NCBI RefSeq assembly: GCF_003710105.1 | Contig: NZ_CP033325.1 | Location: forward strand, 2,046,001-2,110,000 | Length of the DNA: 64,000 nucleotides | Direction: 5' to 3' | Source of the DNA: Georgenia faecalis | GTDB lineage: Bacteria; Actinomycetota; Actinomycetes; Actinomycetales; Actinomycetaceae | In this document: positions 17,601 to 26,068 of the stretch, in pieces | How the letters are laid out: each line of letters starts with the position of its first letter | Position numbering within the stretch: the stretch's first letter is position 1 | Notes under the pieces: model-generated | Seen by the model: only the letters and a program-made list of their open reading frames with translations | Databases searched by the model: none | What the model was told of the DNA's origin: nothing | Translations under genes and position numbers: made by a program

Positions 17601-18180
17601 TACGGTCACCGAGGAGCAGGTGGACCTGCGGGTCCGGGTCGAGCCCCGCCGCGAGGAGCTGGTCGGCGTACGCGGCGAGCTGGAGCAGCGCGGTCACCTT
17701 GGCGTGCCGGGCGAGCTTGGTGTCGTAGACGGAGTAGCGCCCGGAGTCCGCACGGACGAGGAAGTCCGCCCAGCCGGAGAACCGGCCGTCGAAGAACCCG
17801 GCCTGGAAGACGACGTCCGCCCCGGTGCGCAGGGCATCGAGGGTCTCCTCGCGCTTGGCCTCAAGGAGCGCCCGGTCCGGGCGGCCGTCCGGCCGCTCGA
17901 TCTCGACGACCCCGGTGCCGGCGGCGCGGTCCCACGGTCCGAAGCGCTCGACGAGCTCGGCGAGCACCCGTGCCTCGTGCCGGTCCCCCAGCCGGGCGGC
18001 GCGCTCGAGCATGGCGTCGGCGGGCAGGTCGAGCGGCGCGGACCGGCCGAGCTTGCCGTCGAGCACCCGCAGGAGCGCGAGCTCGCAGTCCGCGGCGGCC
18101 GCGAGGTCGCTGGCGCTGTAGACGATCGTGCCGTCGTCGAGGAGGAACACCCTCGCGACTATAGGGACGCCCACCGACAT
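14608..18180 (-). CDS. TM0106-family RecB-like nuclease fused to SF1 (DNA2/UPF1-like) helicase
   Basis: 1190-aa DNA-processing protein. The N-terminal third resembles TM0106/RecB-like nucleases, with candidate PD-(D/E)XK residues in GWADFLV and YDTKLA and cysteines in CLRCAVC plus DCELALL that could hold an iron-sulfur cluster. The middle (about 330-540) is an RNase H-like exonuclease domain with FFDFEGDP, YHYAAYEK and YNRVDC. The C-terminal part is a superfamily 1 helicase with Walker A QGPPGTGKT, LVVDEAGQFSL, GDPQQLPQ and VDKFQGQ. Proteins of this layout are common in actinobacteria and presumed to act in recombination or repair; some relatives occur in defence contexts. The start ATG 18180 is reasonable but a GTG at codon 8 is possible. 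Asparaginase follows 5 nt downstream. Confidence 0.88.
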   Translation of the reverse strand: MSVGVPIVARVFLLDDGTIVYSASDLAAAADCELALLRVLDGKLGRSAPLDLPADAMLERAARLGDRHEARVLAELVERFGPWDRAAGTGVVEIERPDGRPDRALLEAKREETLDALRTGADVVFQAGFFDGRFSGWADFLVRADSGRYSVYDTKLARHAKVTALLQLAAYADQLLAAGLDPDPQVHLLLGDRTRTSHRLADLLPVYRDRRARLEAILDGHQAEAGPVAWGDERYRACLRCAVCAPELAARRDVLLVAGLRVTQRARLRAAGIATIDALAVGDAAVAGIGTATVEKLRAQARLQVAQQPPGPGAPGTAPGAVRHEIHATAAIAALPAPNPGDVFFDFEGDPLWSEDGGAGEDAWGLEYLFGVVEAPTAAGAEPVFRPFWAHDRAQEKQALEDFLAYVTARRAAHPGMRVYHYAAYEKTALLRLAGRHGVGEDVVDQLLREGVLVDLYATVRASLRTGQDSYSLKKLEPLYMPAARAGEVTTAGDSIVEYAEACERRDAGDDAEWQRRLGQIAAYNRVDCLSTLRLRDWLLAEAARLGARPGAPAAGPDDADAPRRDDLADRVLVERLLAAAGDGPARDADDQALALLAAALGYHRREAKPFWWAHYDRLSADPAEWTDARNTFVADEVEVLEPWGVPPGKRVPVRLLRMVGRLEPGSELTAGATAWTLYDAPLPGCLKTSTSGRRGWGEKLTVRAVDALDDGRDVLVVEEGLRASDCVHDAVPMALVPACGPSTTSLEEAVRGLAERVVAALPHVPAQPALDLLRRVPPRLRGGAALPVPRDHPDGSIEAITAALRDLDGSYLAVQGPPGTGKTFVGSRVIARLVEQGWRVGVVAQSHAVVENMLHAVASAGVPADRIGKKAPSGTGGDAPWTWVKDTRFPAFYAAQPGGLVVGGTAWDFTNPTRLPDVPLDLLVVDEAGQFSLANTLAVSTAARNLLLLGDPQQLPQVSQGRHPEPVDRSALGWLTDGHDTLPESHGYFLARTWRMHPDLCAAVSRLSYEDRLRSMPCTAERSLEGVAPGVRTVAVVHEGNAVASREEAAAVAGEVRAVLGRRWRDPAAGEDRPLGERDVLVVAAYNAQVWTVRRALAAAGLGEVRVGTVDKFQGQQAPVVIVSLAASTPEDVPRGMEFLLSRNRVNVAVSRGQWCAVVVRSPALTDYLPNRPERLEELGAFLGLDRRH

Positions 18181-18216
18181 CGGGCGCCGCGACCACGCCC
18201 GCCCGGGGGCGACGGG

Positions 18217-19254
18217 CTACCGCGTCGCCGCCGGCTCCTCCGGCTCCGCACCGGCCTCGATGTGGGCCACCTCGGCCCGCCACCACGGCGTCACGACGAA
18301 ACCGCGCTTGAGGGTGAGCAGCTCCAGCGAGGCCGTCCACCCCATGACGCCGGGAAGCTCGGCGAGCTCGGCGGTGATGAAGGAGTAGAGGTCCTCCGTG
18401 CGCCGGGCGATGACCTCGGCGACCAGGCCGTTCGCGCCGAGCGGGAGGGCGAGGTAGCGCACCTGCGGCCGGCGACCGAGCTCGTGCGCGACCTCGGTCA
18501 GGCGCGCCGGCTCCACGTCGATCCGTAGCTGCACCTCGGACTCGAAGCCCAGCGCGGCCGCCTGGACGAGCGTCGCCACGTGCAGCCACCGGCGGGACAC
18601 CAACCGCTCGAACCGGCGGCGCACCGTGGACTCGTTGAGCCCGACCGCCTCGGCCATCTCCGAGAACCCGACCCGCGCGTCGACGGTGAGCCGCTGGAAG
18701 ATCGCCTCGTCCACCTCGTCGAAGTGCGCCGCCTCGTGCTCCTCGCTCACCGGCTCGGACCCCGCCGGCGCGAGGCCGAGGAGCTCGCGCGCCCAGTCGT
18801 GACTGACCTTGTAGACGTGGAGGGTGAGCTCGCCGCTGACCGTCTCCACCCCGGGGATCATCTGGATCTCCCGCACCAGGGAGTGGTAGGCCTCCGCCTG
18901 CCGCGGGATCTGCGCCTCGGCCATGACGTCGTACTGCCCGGTGATGAGCGCGACGAAGCGGATGTCCGCCCGCTCGGCGACCTTGGCCGCCACCTTGATC
19001 GCCATTCCCGGACCGCACTGCAGCCGCAGCGAGTGGAACTCGTGCAGCCGGTCGGCCCCGACGCCCTTCATCACGGCGACGGTGACCGCACCGTCCTGCG
19101 TGAGCTGCTGGACCCGGCGGGCGGCCGTCGGCCCCGTGGTGCCCGAGAGCTCGGCGATGGTCGCCCAGCTGGCCCGCCCGTCCAGCTGCAGGGCGGCGAC
19201 GATCTTGCGGTCGAGGTCGTTCAGGGTGCGGCTCGACGGGGTGCCGTTGCTCAT
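18217..19254 (-). CDS. Double-length AsnC/Lrp-family regulator
   Basis: 345-aa transcription factor formed of two tandem AsnC/Lrp units, each a winged helix plus a RAM-type sensor domain. The first HTH is at about residues 10-60 (RKIVAALQLDGRASWATIAE) and the second begins at about 178 (EAIFQRLTVDARVGFSEMAE). Ordinary Lrp proteins are about 150 aa, so this is a fused duplication seen in many actinobacteria. Start ATG 19254 precedes the first HTH. It is probably a sensor of an amino acid or related metabolite. An imperfect 16-bp palindrome 73-88 bp upstream could be its own operator. The helicase gene begins 36 bp away in the same direction, so they may be co-transcribed. Confidence 0.9.
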   Translation of the reverse strand: MSNGTPSSRTLNDLDRKIVAALQLDGRASWATIAELSGTTGPTAARRVQQLTQDGAVTVAVMKGVGADRLHEFHSLRLQCGPGMAIKVAAKVAERADIRFVALITGQYDVMAEAQIPRQAEAYHSLVREIQMIPGVETVSGELTLHVYKVSHDWARELLGLAPAGSEPVSEEHEAAHFDEVDEAIFQRLTVDARVGFSEMAEAVGLNESTVRRRFERLVSRRWLHVATLVQAAALGFESEVQLRIDVEPARLTEVAHELGRRPQVRYLALPLGANGLVAEVIARRTEDLYSFITAELAELPGVMGWTASLELLTLKRGFVVTPWWRAEVAHIEAGAEPEEPAATR

Positions 19255-19643
19255 GCCGGTTGCGCTGCCTCCGCCTCGGCGGGGACTTCGCGAACGGTCA
19301 TGGTTCACAACTGGGCCTCCTCGGTCTGCGGGAAATTCCGCAAGAATACTACGAGACACGAATTCCGAATGGGACCGACCGGTTCCGCGTGGGGGCATCC
19401 GGCGCTGCGGGGAATGGTCCGCGATGCCATAGGACGGGACGCCGGAGAGAACATGGCGGCGGTTTCCGCGTCGGCGCGTCGCCGGGGTGGACTTACCGTC
19501 GCGGGCCCCCGCCGCTGTCAATGGCCAGCGGTCGGCGGCGCGGGCATTTCTGCCATGCGCCGGCGACGCAAACACCGGCGGGCGCGGTAACGGCGCGCCG
19601 CGTGCGGGTGGCCCCGTCCGCGGCGCGCCGTCGGCCGATCACG
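19255..19643. other. Intergenic region upstream of the AsnC-type regulator
   Basis: 389 bp without a credible gene. The segment 19320-19375 is noticeably A/T-richer than its surroundings and probably carries the promoter of the minus-strand regulator gene. A near-palindrome TGCGGGAAATTCCGCA lies at 19327-19342 (six of eight pairs match). The half near 19644 shows nothing recognisable beyond the 3' end of the neighbouring LamG gene. The very long plus-strand open frame that starts here is a shadow of the GH43-type gene. Confidence 0.5.
19327..19342. promoter_or_regulatory. Candidate operator (16-bp near-palindrome)
   Basis: TGCGGGAAATTCCGCA has 5-bp perfect outer arms (TGCGG/CCGCA) and an A/T-rich centre, which suits an AsnC/Lrp-type binding site. 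It is 73-88 bp upstream of the double-length AsnC gene and fits autoregulation. No experimental support; the assignment is positional. Confidence 0.35.
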
Positions 19644-22385
19644 TCACCGGCACGTGCTGGCGGCGTAGGAGACGGACAGGGAGTCGGTGACGACGTCGCC
19701 GTCGCGCGTGGCCTCGGCGGTCACCTCCACCGAGCCGCCCTCGACGCCCACCTGGCGGGTGGTGAAGGCGTAGGACACGCTCCGGCCGGGCGCGAGCGCC
19801 GCGGTCTCGCGCGTCCCGTACGGGGAGGTCGCCCCCACCGCCACCGGCACGTCCTCCCCGTTGGTCACCGTGACCACCTGGACGGTCTTGCCCGCGACGC
19901 ACCGCGCGCCGACGGTCGCCGTGACGTCGAGCCCCTCGTCGGGCACGCCGACGACCGTCACGCTGGCGCGCACGGTGATCGCCGTGGAGCTGTACGGCAC
20001 CCGGTCGGGCGCGTTCCACGCCGTCGAGCCGCCGGCCCCGACCCACTGGTTGAGGTTGGCGCCGATCGAACGGACGGTGCCCGTCACCTGGTACTCACCG
20101 GCAGTCGTCAGGTCGACGGTGGCGGTGTCCCAGTCCACCGGGAGGTCCGCCGTGCCGCGCTGGTAGGCGAGCGTCACCTCCGCCGTCGCCGGGAGCGCGG
20201 CGGTGAGGTCGTCCGCCGTCGCGCCCTCCTCCACCGTGACGGTGCCGAGGTCCTCGACGACGGCGCTCACCGCGTCGGCGGCGCGCACCGTGTCGTACTG
20301 CGCCTTGGTGAGGGAGACGACGCCGCCGTGCTTCGTGCTCGGCGCCATGAAGAAGTCGGGGCTGGTGAGCAGCTCCCAGCCGGCGTCGAGGTCGGTCGTC
20401 ACCATCGGCCGGTACCCCACCGTGGGGATGACGTCGACGTAGAGGTACCACCGGTCGGAGTCGTTGCTCTTGAAGACCGCGGGGCCCTCGACGCCACCGG
20501 CGTTGCCGCCGGCCCACTCCGCGCCGATGCGCGTCTGGATCGTCGTCCAGTCCGTCCCGGCCTCCCACCAGCGCGCGTCCGCCGTCGACTCCATGAAGAT
20601 GCCGCGGCCGGCGGCGTTGTCCTTCGTGATCCGGTACGTCGTGCCCTCGTCCTGGACCACCGTCGTGTCGATGGTGTTCCCGCCGTCGTCGATGAGGACG
20701 CCCCCGTAGGCGTAGGTTTCCTCGGTGAAGTCGGTCGTCGCGCCCCACAGGACCCGGCTGTAGCTCGTGCCGGTGTGCGCCTGGTCCGGGTAGACGTTCG
20801 AGGACCAGTAGAAGACGAACGCACCCTCGCCCTCGCCGTCGTAGTCCTCCACCCAGGTGGCCTCGGGCGCCCACGCCATGCCCATCTCGGGAGCGGCGCC
20901 GACGCCGAGGTCGATCTGGCGCACGTCGCTCCACGTGACGAGGTCCGTCGACTCCCACACGTTGAGCATCGTGCTGCCCTGGCTGGACCAGTAGCACCAC
21001 TCCATGCACGAGCCCGAGCCGCGGTCGCCGCCGAAGACCCGCAGGTCGGTGGCGATGATGTAGTACGTCCCCGTCTCGGGGTTGTACGTGAGGAACGGGT
21101 CGCGCACGCCGGTGGTGCCCAGGTGCGAGGCGAGGATGGGCTCGCCGCCGTTGAGCGGGTCCCACTGCTCGGGGTTGTCGCCGCGGGAGACGTCGAGGTA
21201 GATCTTCTCGGCGTACCCGGCGGAGTCCTCGATGAAGTGGACGAGGAGGTAGCCGTAGGCGTCGTCGGCCGCGGCGACCGGCTCGATCGTCACGGGTACC
21301 TCGGCGCTCGCCGTCGCGCCGCGGACGGTGGCGGTCGCGACGAGCGTGCCCTGCGCGGCCGGCTCGCCCGGGGCGGGCTGGACGGCGGTGAGCGTGCGGC
21401 CGTCGGCGGCGACGACGAGGCCCTCGCTGGCCGATGCCCAGCGGACGACGCCGTCGTAGTCCGGCAGGACGGTGGTGGAGTCGCTCACCGTGACGGGCGC
21501 GACGTCGTCGAGGACGGCGCGGGCGGCCGCCGCGAAGCTCTCCTCGTGGAGGAGGGCGTCCGCCTCGGAGACGTCGCGCACCTCGTCCGCGCTCAATGCG
21601 CGGTCGTAGACGCGGAACGTCGAGACCTCACCGGCGAACATGGGGTCGGGCCACGGCGAGCGGCCGATGGTGTTGAGCGACTGGTCGGTGATCGAGGCGG
21701 GCGTGAGGGTCGTGGGTGCGGACGCCACGCGGACGCCGTCGACGTAGAAGCTGATCGTGCCGGCCTCGCCGTCGATGACGGAGGTGAGGCTGTACCAGCG
21801 CCCGGCGTCGAGCCCCGCGCCGGCGCGGGCGTTGACCTCGCCGCCGCCCGACGACGTCGTGATCGCCGTCCGGGGCGTGTCCCGGACGGAGACGAAGTAG
21901 TACGCCTGGTTGGCGTCGTTGCCGATGTTCCAGAGGAAGTTGAACGTGTTCTTCATCGAGGCGGCGATCGACACCTCCGTCGTGATCGTCGCGGAGCGCT
22001 CGCCGGCCAGAAGGTTGTCGGGGAGCTCGACCCAGCTCGCGGTCGGGCTCGTCTTCGCCCCGCCCGTGAACCGGAGCGAGTCCCCCGTCCAGAGCGCGTC
22101 CGAGCCGTTGACGACCCGGGCGTCGCCGACGGCGCCCGGTCCGGAGACGGTGTTCGGCACCGTCGCACCGGCCTGCTGGGTGAAGAGGTACTCGGCGACC
22201 AGGCCGTCGTCCGGCGCGGCCGCGGCGACGGCGGTGGGCGCCGCGGCCCCCGCCGGAGCCGCCGCCTCCGCGGTGCGTGCCGCCGCCGGCGCCATGGCGC
22301 CGAGGGTGAGCAGCGCGAGGGACGCGACGCCGGCGATCAGGCGCCGGGACCGCCCCCGGTGGTCTGAGCGGGTCATGGAGTGCAT
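19644..22385 (-). CDS. Secreted LamG plus GH43-type glycosidase (third of three)
   Basis: 913-aa exported protein. A Tat- or Sec-type signal peptide with an Arg-rich start runs to about residue 60. A LamG/concanavalin-like domain (about 65-265) contains LVAEYLF and DQSLNTIGRSPWPDP. A bacterial Ig-like segment is followed by a five-bladed GH43-type domain (about 385-690), with a candidate base Asp in GVRDPFLTY, a modulator Asp in NTIDTTVV and an acid Glu in GGVEGPAVF. Another Ig-like segment and a C-terminal 95-aa module with CVAGK and YAASTCR complete it. The ATG at 22385 follows GAGGTGA. It is downstream of two other LamG/GH43 genes on the same strand (62-bp gap). Expected substrates are arabinose- or galactose-containing polysaccharides; specificity is not resolved. 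Confidence 0.85.
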   Translation of the reverse strand: MHSMTRSDHRGRSRRLIAGVASLALLTLGAMAPAAARTAEAAAPAGAAAPTAVAAAAPDDGLVAEYLFTQQAGATVPNTVSGPGAVGDARVVNGSDALWTGDSLRFTGGAKTSPTASWVELPDNLLAGERSATITTEVSIAASMKNTFNFLWNIGNDANQAYYFVSVRDTPRTAITTSSGGGEVNARAGAGLDAGRWYSLTSVIDGEAGTISFYVDGVRVASAPTTLTPASITDQSLNTIGRSPWPDPMFAGEVSTFRVYDRALSADEVRDVSEADALLHEESFAAAARAVLDDVAPVTVSDSTTVLPDYDGVVRWASASEGLVVAADGRTLTAVQPAPGEPAAQGTLVATATVRGATASAEVPVTIEPVAAADDAYGYLLVHFIEDSAGYAEKIYLDVSRGDNPEQWDPLNGGEPILASHLGTTGVRDPFLTYNPETGTYYIIATDLRVFGGDRGSGSCMEWCYWSSQGSTMLNVWESTDLVTWSDVRQIDLGVGAAPEMGMAWAPEATWVEDYDGEGEGAFVFYWSSNVYPDQAHTGTSYSRVLWGATTDFTEETYAYGGVLIDDGGNTIDTTVVQDEGTTYRITKDNAAGRGIFMESTADARWWEAGTDWTTIQTRIGAEWAGGNAGGVEGPAVFKSNDSDRWYLYVDVIPTVGYRPMVTTDLDAGWELLTSPDFFMAPSTKHGGVVSLTKAQYDTVRAADAVSAVVEDLGTVTVEEGATADDLTAALPATAEVTLAYQRGTADLPVDWDTATVDLTTAGEYQVTGTVRSIGANLNQWVGAGGSTAWNAPDRVPYSSTAITVRASVTVVGVPDEGLDVTATVGARCVAGKTVQVVTVTNGEDVPVAVGATSPYGTRETAALAPGRSVSYAFTTRQVGVEGGSVEVTAEATRDGDVVTDSLSVSYAASTCR

Positions 22386-22447
22386 GGGGTCACCTCTGTG
22401 TTCGGCCGCGCCGAGGTCTCGGCACGGGTCAGCGCTGGCGGCGCCGC

Positions 22448-25400
22448 TCATCGGCACGTGCTGGCGGCGTAGGAGACGGACACCGAGTCGGTGACGACGT
22501 CACCGTCGACCGTGGCCTCGGCGGTCACCGCGACGGAACCGCCGTCGACGCCCACCTGGCGGGTGGTGAAGGCGTAGGAGACGCTCCGGCCGGGCGCGAG
22601 CGCCGCGGTCTGGCGTGTCCCGTACGGGGAGGTGGCCCCCACCGCGACCGGCACGTCCTCCCCGTTGGTGAGGGTGACGACCTGGACGGTCTTGCCGGCG
22701 ACGCACCGGGCGCCGACGGTCGCCGTGACGTCGAGGCCCTCGTCCCCGACGACGGTCACGGTGACCGTGACGGTGCGGTTGCCGGGGGCGATCTCCTCGT
22801 CCGCCTCCATGTCGAAGACCGGCATGCCGTCCGCGGCCCAGTGGACGCGGCGGACGAACATGTCACGGCCGGAGAGCCCGTCGTGGTCGGTACGAGCGTG
22901 GAAGACGTAGAGGAGGTTGCCGTCCTCGTCGTAGGACCACATGCCGTGTCCGGTGCCGAGCTGCCACTCCCCGTTGAACATCCCCGACTTCTGCACGGGG
23001 TAGTTGAGCTTGTCCCACGTGGCCGGGTCGGTGAGGTCGGCGCCCTCGCCGGCGGGCGCCGTGATGAGGCCCGTCGTGTAGGTGTCACCGACGGTCGAGC
23101 CGGAGTAGATCATGTGGAGGACGCCGTCACGCACGTGGACGTTCGGGCCCTCGGCGATGGTGTTGTCCCACGCGTACTCCGGCGCGATGATCCGCACCGG
23201 GTCGGACGTGATCCGGGTCGGGTCCGCGGGGTCCATCTCGGCGATGTAGACGGCGCCGAGCATCTGCCACGCGTAGTACGACTGCCCGGAGTCGGTGAAG
23301 TAGGTCATGTCGAGCGAGATGTCCTGCACCGGGTTGAGGATCGACCCGTCGGCCCGCACGACCTTCTCCGCCTTCGTCCAGTTCGCCGGGACGGCCGGGT
23401 CGAGGTGGTTGCCCTCGGCGTCCTGCTTGAGCTGGATGATGCTCGCGCGGCCCGTCCACATGTCCGGGCGCCCGTTCGAGCCGTCGTAGCAGGGCATGAA
23501 GAGGATCGACAGGGTGCCGTCGATCATGTGGAGCTCCGGGGCCCAGAAGCACCCGGTCATGACGCCGCCGTCGGCGTCGGTGTCGCCGGCGCGCAGGAGG
23601 TCGACCTCGACGTTGCGGCCCGCGGCGAGCGCCTCGTCCGAGAGGTCCTCGATCCGGTCGGCGACGCGGAACGGCATGTGCGGCCCGTTCGCGGGGTCGA
23701 TGGGGTTCATGTTGAGGTCCTCGGTGGCGATCATGAGGAACTTCTGCTGCCCGTTGTAGTCGAACCGGAAGATCGACGGGTCGGCCCGCTCGTCCGCGAA
23801 GGGCGTCGCGTACTGCGGCGCCTTGATCGTGCCGGTGACCTCGTACGTGCCGGGCGTGGAGGTGTCGACGGCGGCGAGGGACTCCGCGTCCCACGCGATG
23901 GCGCGGGTGGCGGTCGAGCCGTCGTTGTAGCCGAGCTCGGCGCGGGCCGGGAGCGCCCCGGCGGCCAGCTCGGCGCCCTCCTCGACGCTCACGCCCTCGA
24001 GCGGGCGGACGTCGGTGTTGACGATGCGGCCGAAGCGGACCTCGAGCGCCTCGGCGACGTCCGCCGTGACGGGGAGCGCGTTGCCCGAGGCGTAGTTGGG
24101 CACCCCGGTGCCCTCCGCGCCGGCCGTGGCCGCGACGGCGCCGCGCTCGACCGGCCCGCGCGTCGCGGGGTCGGTGAGGTCGGCGAACGTCGTGTACATC
24201 GCCGCACCCGCGTCCGACGTCCAGGTGACGACGTACCGCTGGGAGGCGGTGTCGAAGACGACCGCCGGGTCGTTGACGCCGCTCGTCACCCCGAGGTTGA
24301 CGAGCCCGACCTCGGTGTAACTGAGCAGGTCGGTGCTGCGGGCGAGGAGCATGCTGCTCGCCTGGGTGCCGTCCGAGCCGCCGTCGCGGGCGGTGCGGGT
24401 GGCGACGACGCCGAACGAGCCGTCGGCGAGGTAGAACAGGTGCGGGTTGCGCAAGCTGCGGACGATGCTGCTCGAGGTGCCCGCCGTCGGCGGGGTGACC
24501 GAGGTCCTCGGGAAGAAGATGCCGTAGTTCTCGTTGAGCGGGGTCCACGCGTCGTCGCCCTCGAGGGCGAGGTGCATGCTCAGCGCGACGTCGGCGTTGT
24601 TGGCCTCGGCGGCGCTGGTGGGGACCCGGCTGTAGGCGAGGAGCTGCGAGGTGGAGCCGGCGGGCAGGACCCGCGTCGTGAAGGTGCGCAGCACGCTCAC
24701 GCCGGTCGCCTCGTCAGTGACGCGCAGGGCGATCGTCGCGACGGCGGGGGTGTCCCCGCCGGAGACGATGGCGCCGTCGACGACCTCGGCCCCGGCGACG
24801 GCCTCGACGACGACGCGCGTGCCCTCGGGGGCGGCGGGCAGGGCCGTCCCGGACTCGACGACGGGCGGGACGACGACGCGCTGGGCAAGCCTCTGGACGC
24901 GCTGCTCGGCGCTCTCCGTCGACGGCAGCACCGTCACGGTGATGGTCTCGCTCGCGCTGATCCCGCGGACCGAGGCGGTGGCGGTGAGCTCGACGTCGAC
25001 GGCCGGCTGGCCCGCGAGCGGGGCGGTGACCGAGCCGTCGACGCCGACAACGGCGGGGTTGCTCGAGGTCCACGTGACGCGGCCGCCCGCCGTGGGCAGG
25101 TCGACGTCGCCGCTCGTCTCGAGGTCGGTGAGGGCCAGGCCGTCGAGGACGGCCTGCGCCTGGGCGCGCAGCTCGCCGGCGTGCACCTCGGCGTCGGTGG
25201 CGGAGACCTCGGCGACCTCCGCGGCGGTGAGGGCCCGGTCGTACACGCGGAAGGCGGAGACGGCGCCCTGGAAGAGCGGGTCGGGCCACGGCGCGCGGCC
25301 GATCGTGTTGAGGGACTGGTCGGTGATGTCCGCCGGGGTGAAGGGGACCGCGCCGTGGGCGACCCGCACGCCGTCGAGGTACAGCGAGGCGGTGCCCGCC

Positions 25401-25951
25401 GCGCCGTCGACGACGGTCGTGACGTTGACCCACTGGTTCGCGGCGACCCCGCACGAGCCGGACTGGACGAGGCTCTCGGAGCCGCCGGCCTTGATGCCGA
25501 CGAGCGGCGAGCGTCCGGAGCCGCAGTTGAGGGAGGCGAAGAAGTACTCGGTGGCCGAGGACTCGTTGCCGACGTTCCAGAGGAAGTGGAAGCCGTTGAG
25601 CATCGCGGCGGAGGCCTTGACCTCCGCGGTGACGGTGGCCGACGTCGCGCCGGCGAGGATGTCGTCGGGCAGCTCGACCCAGTTGCCGGTGGAGGTCTTC
25701 GCCCCGCCGCGCATCGTCAGCGACGTGCCCGTCCAGTCGGCGGCCTGGACATTGCGCACGGTCGCCGCCCCGAGCTCGGCGCCGGGGGCGCTGTTGGGCA
25801 CGGTCGCGCCCGCGGGCTCGTCGAAGAGGTACTCGGCGACGAGCCCGTCGTCGGGGACGTCGGCCAGGGCCGTCGTCCCCGCTCCGAGGATGACGGCGCT
25901 CAGGGCGGCGACGGCGATAGCCGCTCGCGGCGTGCGGGACAGCAGTCTCAT
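22448..25951 (-). CDS. Secreted LamG plus GH43-type glycosidase (second of three)
   Basis: 1167-aa exported protein. A signal peptide (to about residue 31) precedes a LamG domain with LVAEYLF and DQSLNTIGRAPWPDP, then Ig-like stretches. Two GH43-like regions follow. The first is short and lacks a clear catalytic set: the usual RDP reads RNP (SLRNPHLFY). The second is complete, with candidate base Asp in RADPSIFRF and Glu in AEGPNVHV. The C-terminal 95-aa CVAGK...YAASTCR module is almost identical in DNA and protein to that of the next gene. ATG 25951 is preferred over 25963 because GGAG lies 8 nt upstream of it. Probably an arabinan- or arabinogalactan-active enzyme; subfamily not assigned. 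Confidence 0.85.
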   Translation of the reverse strand: MRLLSRTPRAAIAVAALSAVILGAGTTALADVPDDGLVAEYLFDEPAGATVPNSAPGAELGAATVRNVQAADWTGTSLTMRGGAKTSTGNWVELPDDILAGATSATVTAEVKASAAMLNGFHFLWNVGNESSATEYFFASLNCGSGRSPLVGIKAGGSESLVQSGSCGVAANQWVNVTTVVDGAAGTASLYLDGVRVAHGAVPFTPADITDQSLNTIGRAPWPDPLFQGAVSAFRVYDRALTAAEVAEVSATDAEVHAGELRAQAQAVLDGLALTDLETSGDVDLPTAGGRVTWTSSNPAVVGVDGSVTAPLAGQPAVDVELTATASVRGISASETITVTVLPSTESAEQRVQRLAQRVVVPPVVESGTALPAAPEGTRVVVEAVAGAEVVDGAIVSGGDTPAVATIALRVTDEATGVSVLRTFTTRVLPAGSTSQLLAYSRVPTSAAEANNADVALSMHLALEGDDAWTPLNENYGIFFPRTSVTPPTAGTSSSIVRSLRNPHLFYLADGSFGVVATRTARDGGSDGTQASSMLLARSTDLLSYTEVGLVNLGVTSGVNDPAVVFDTASQRYVVTWTSDAGAAMYTTFADLTDPATRGPVERGAVAATAGAEGTGVPNYASGNALPVTADVAEALEVRFGRIVNTDVRPLEGVSVEEGAELAAGALPARAELGYNDGSTATRAIAWDAESLAAVDTSTPGTYEVTGTIKAPQYATPFADERADPSIFRFDYNGQQKFLMIATEDLNMNPIDPANGPHMPFRVADRIEDLSDEALAAGRNVEVDLLRAGDTDADGGVMTGCFWAPELHMIDGTLSILFMPCYDGSNGRPDMWTGRASIIQLKQDAEGNHLDPAVPANWTKAEKVVRADGSILNPVQDISLDMTYFTDSGQSYYAWQMLGAVYIAEMDPADPTRITSDPVRIIAPEYAWDNTIAEGPNVHVRDGVLHMIYSGSTVGDTYTTGLITAPAGEGADLTDPATWDKLNYPVQKSGMFNGEWQLGTGHGMWSYDEDGNLLYVFHARTDHDGLSGRDMFVRRVHWAADGMPVFDMEADEEIAPGNRTVTVTVTVVGDEGLDVTATVGARCVAGKTVQVVTLTNGEDVPVAVGATSPYGTRQTAALAPGRSVSYAFTTRQVGVDGGSVAVTAEATVDGDVVTDSVSVSYAASTCR

Positions 25952-25998
25952 TCCACTCTCCATCGGGTGTGTCGAGAAAACGTGATGATCAAGGTCGG

Positions 25999-26068
25999 CG
26001 GTGCGGTGCGGTGCGGTGGGGCGGCGGTGCGGTGCGGTGGAGCGGCGTGCGGCGCGGCGGTGGTGCGG
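25999..26068. repeat. Short GGTGC-type tandem repeat between two GH43-type genes
   Basis: The 117-bp spacer between the first and second GH43-type genes contains a low-complexity tract of GGTGC and GGCGGTGC units with a duplicated 25-bp block (about 26000-26024 and 26025-26049). It has no coding potential in the direction of the operon. It may affect read-through between the genes or simply be a slippage-prone spacer. Confidence 0.6.

Noticed and set aside
14611-18528. 1305-aa plus-strand frame
   Set aside because: Antisense shadow of the nuclease-helicase, with repetitive Gly/Arg/Asp composition and no domain.
25999-26068. Possible operator or recombination site in the GGTGC tract
   Set aside because: Low-complexity sequence without dyad symmetry; treated only as a simple repeat.
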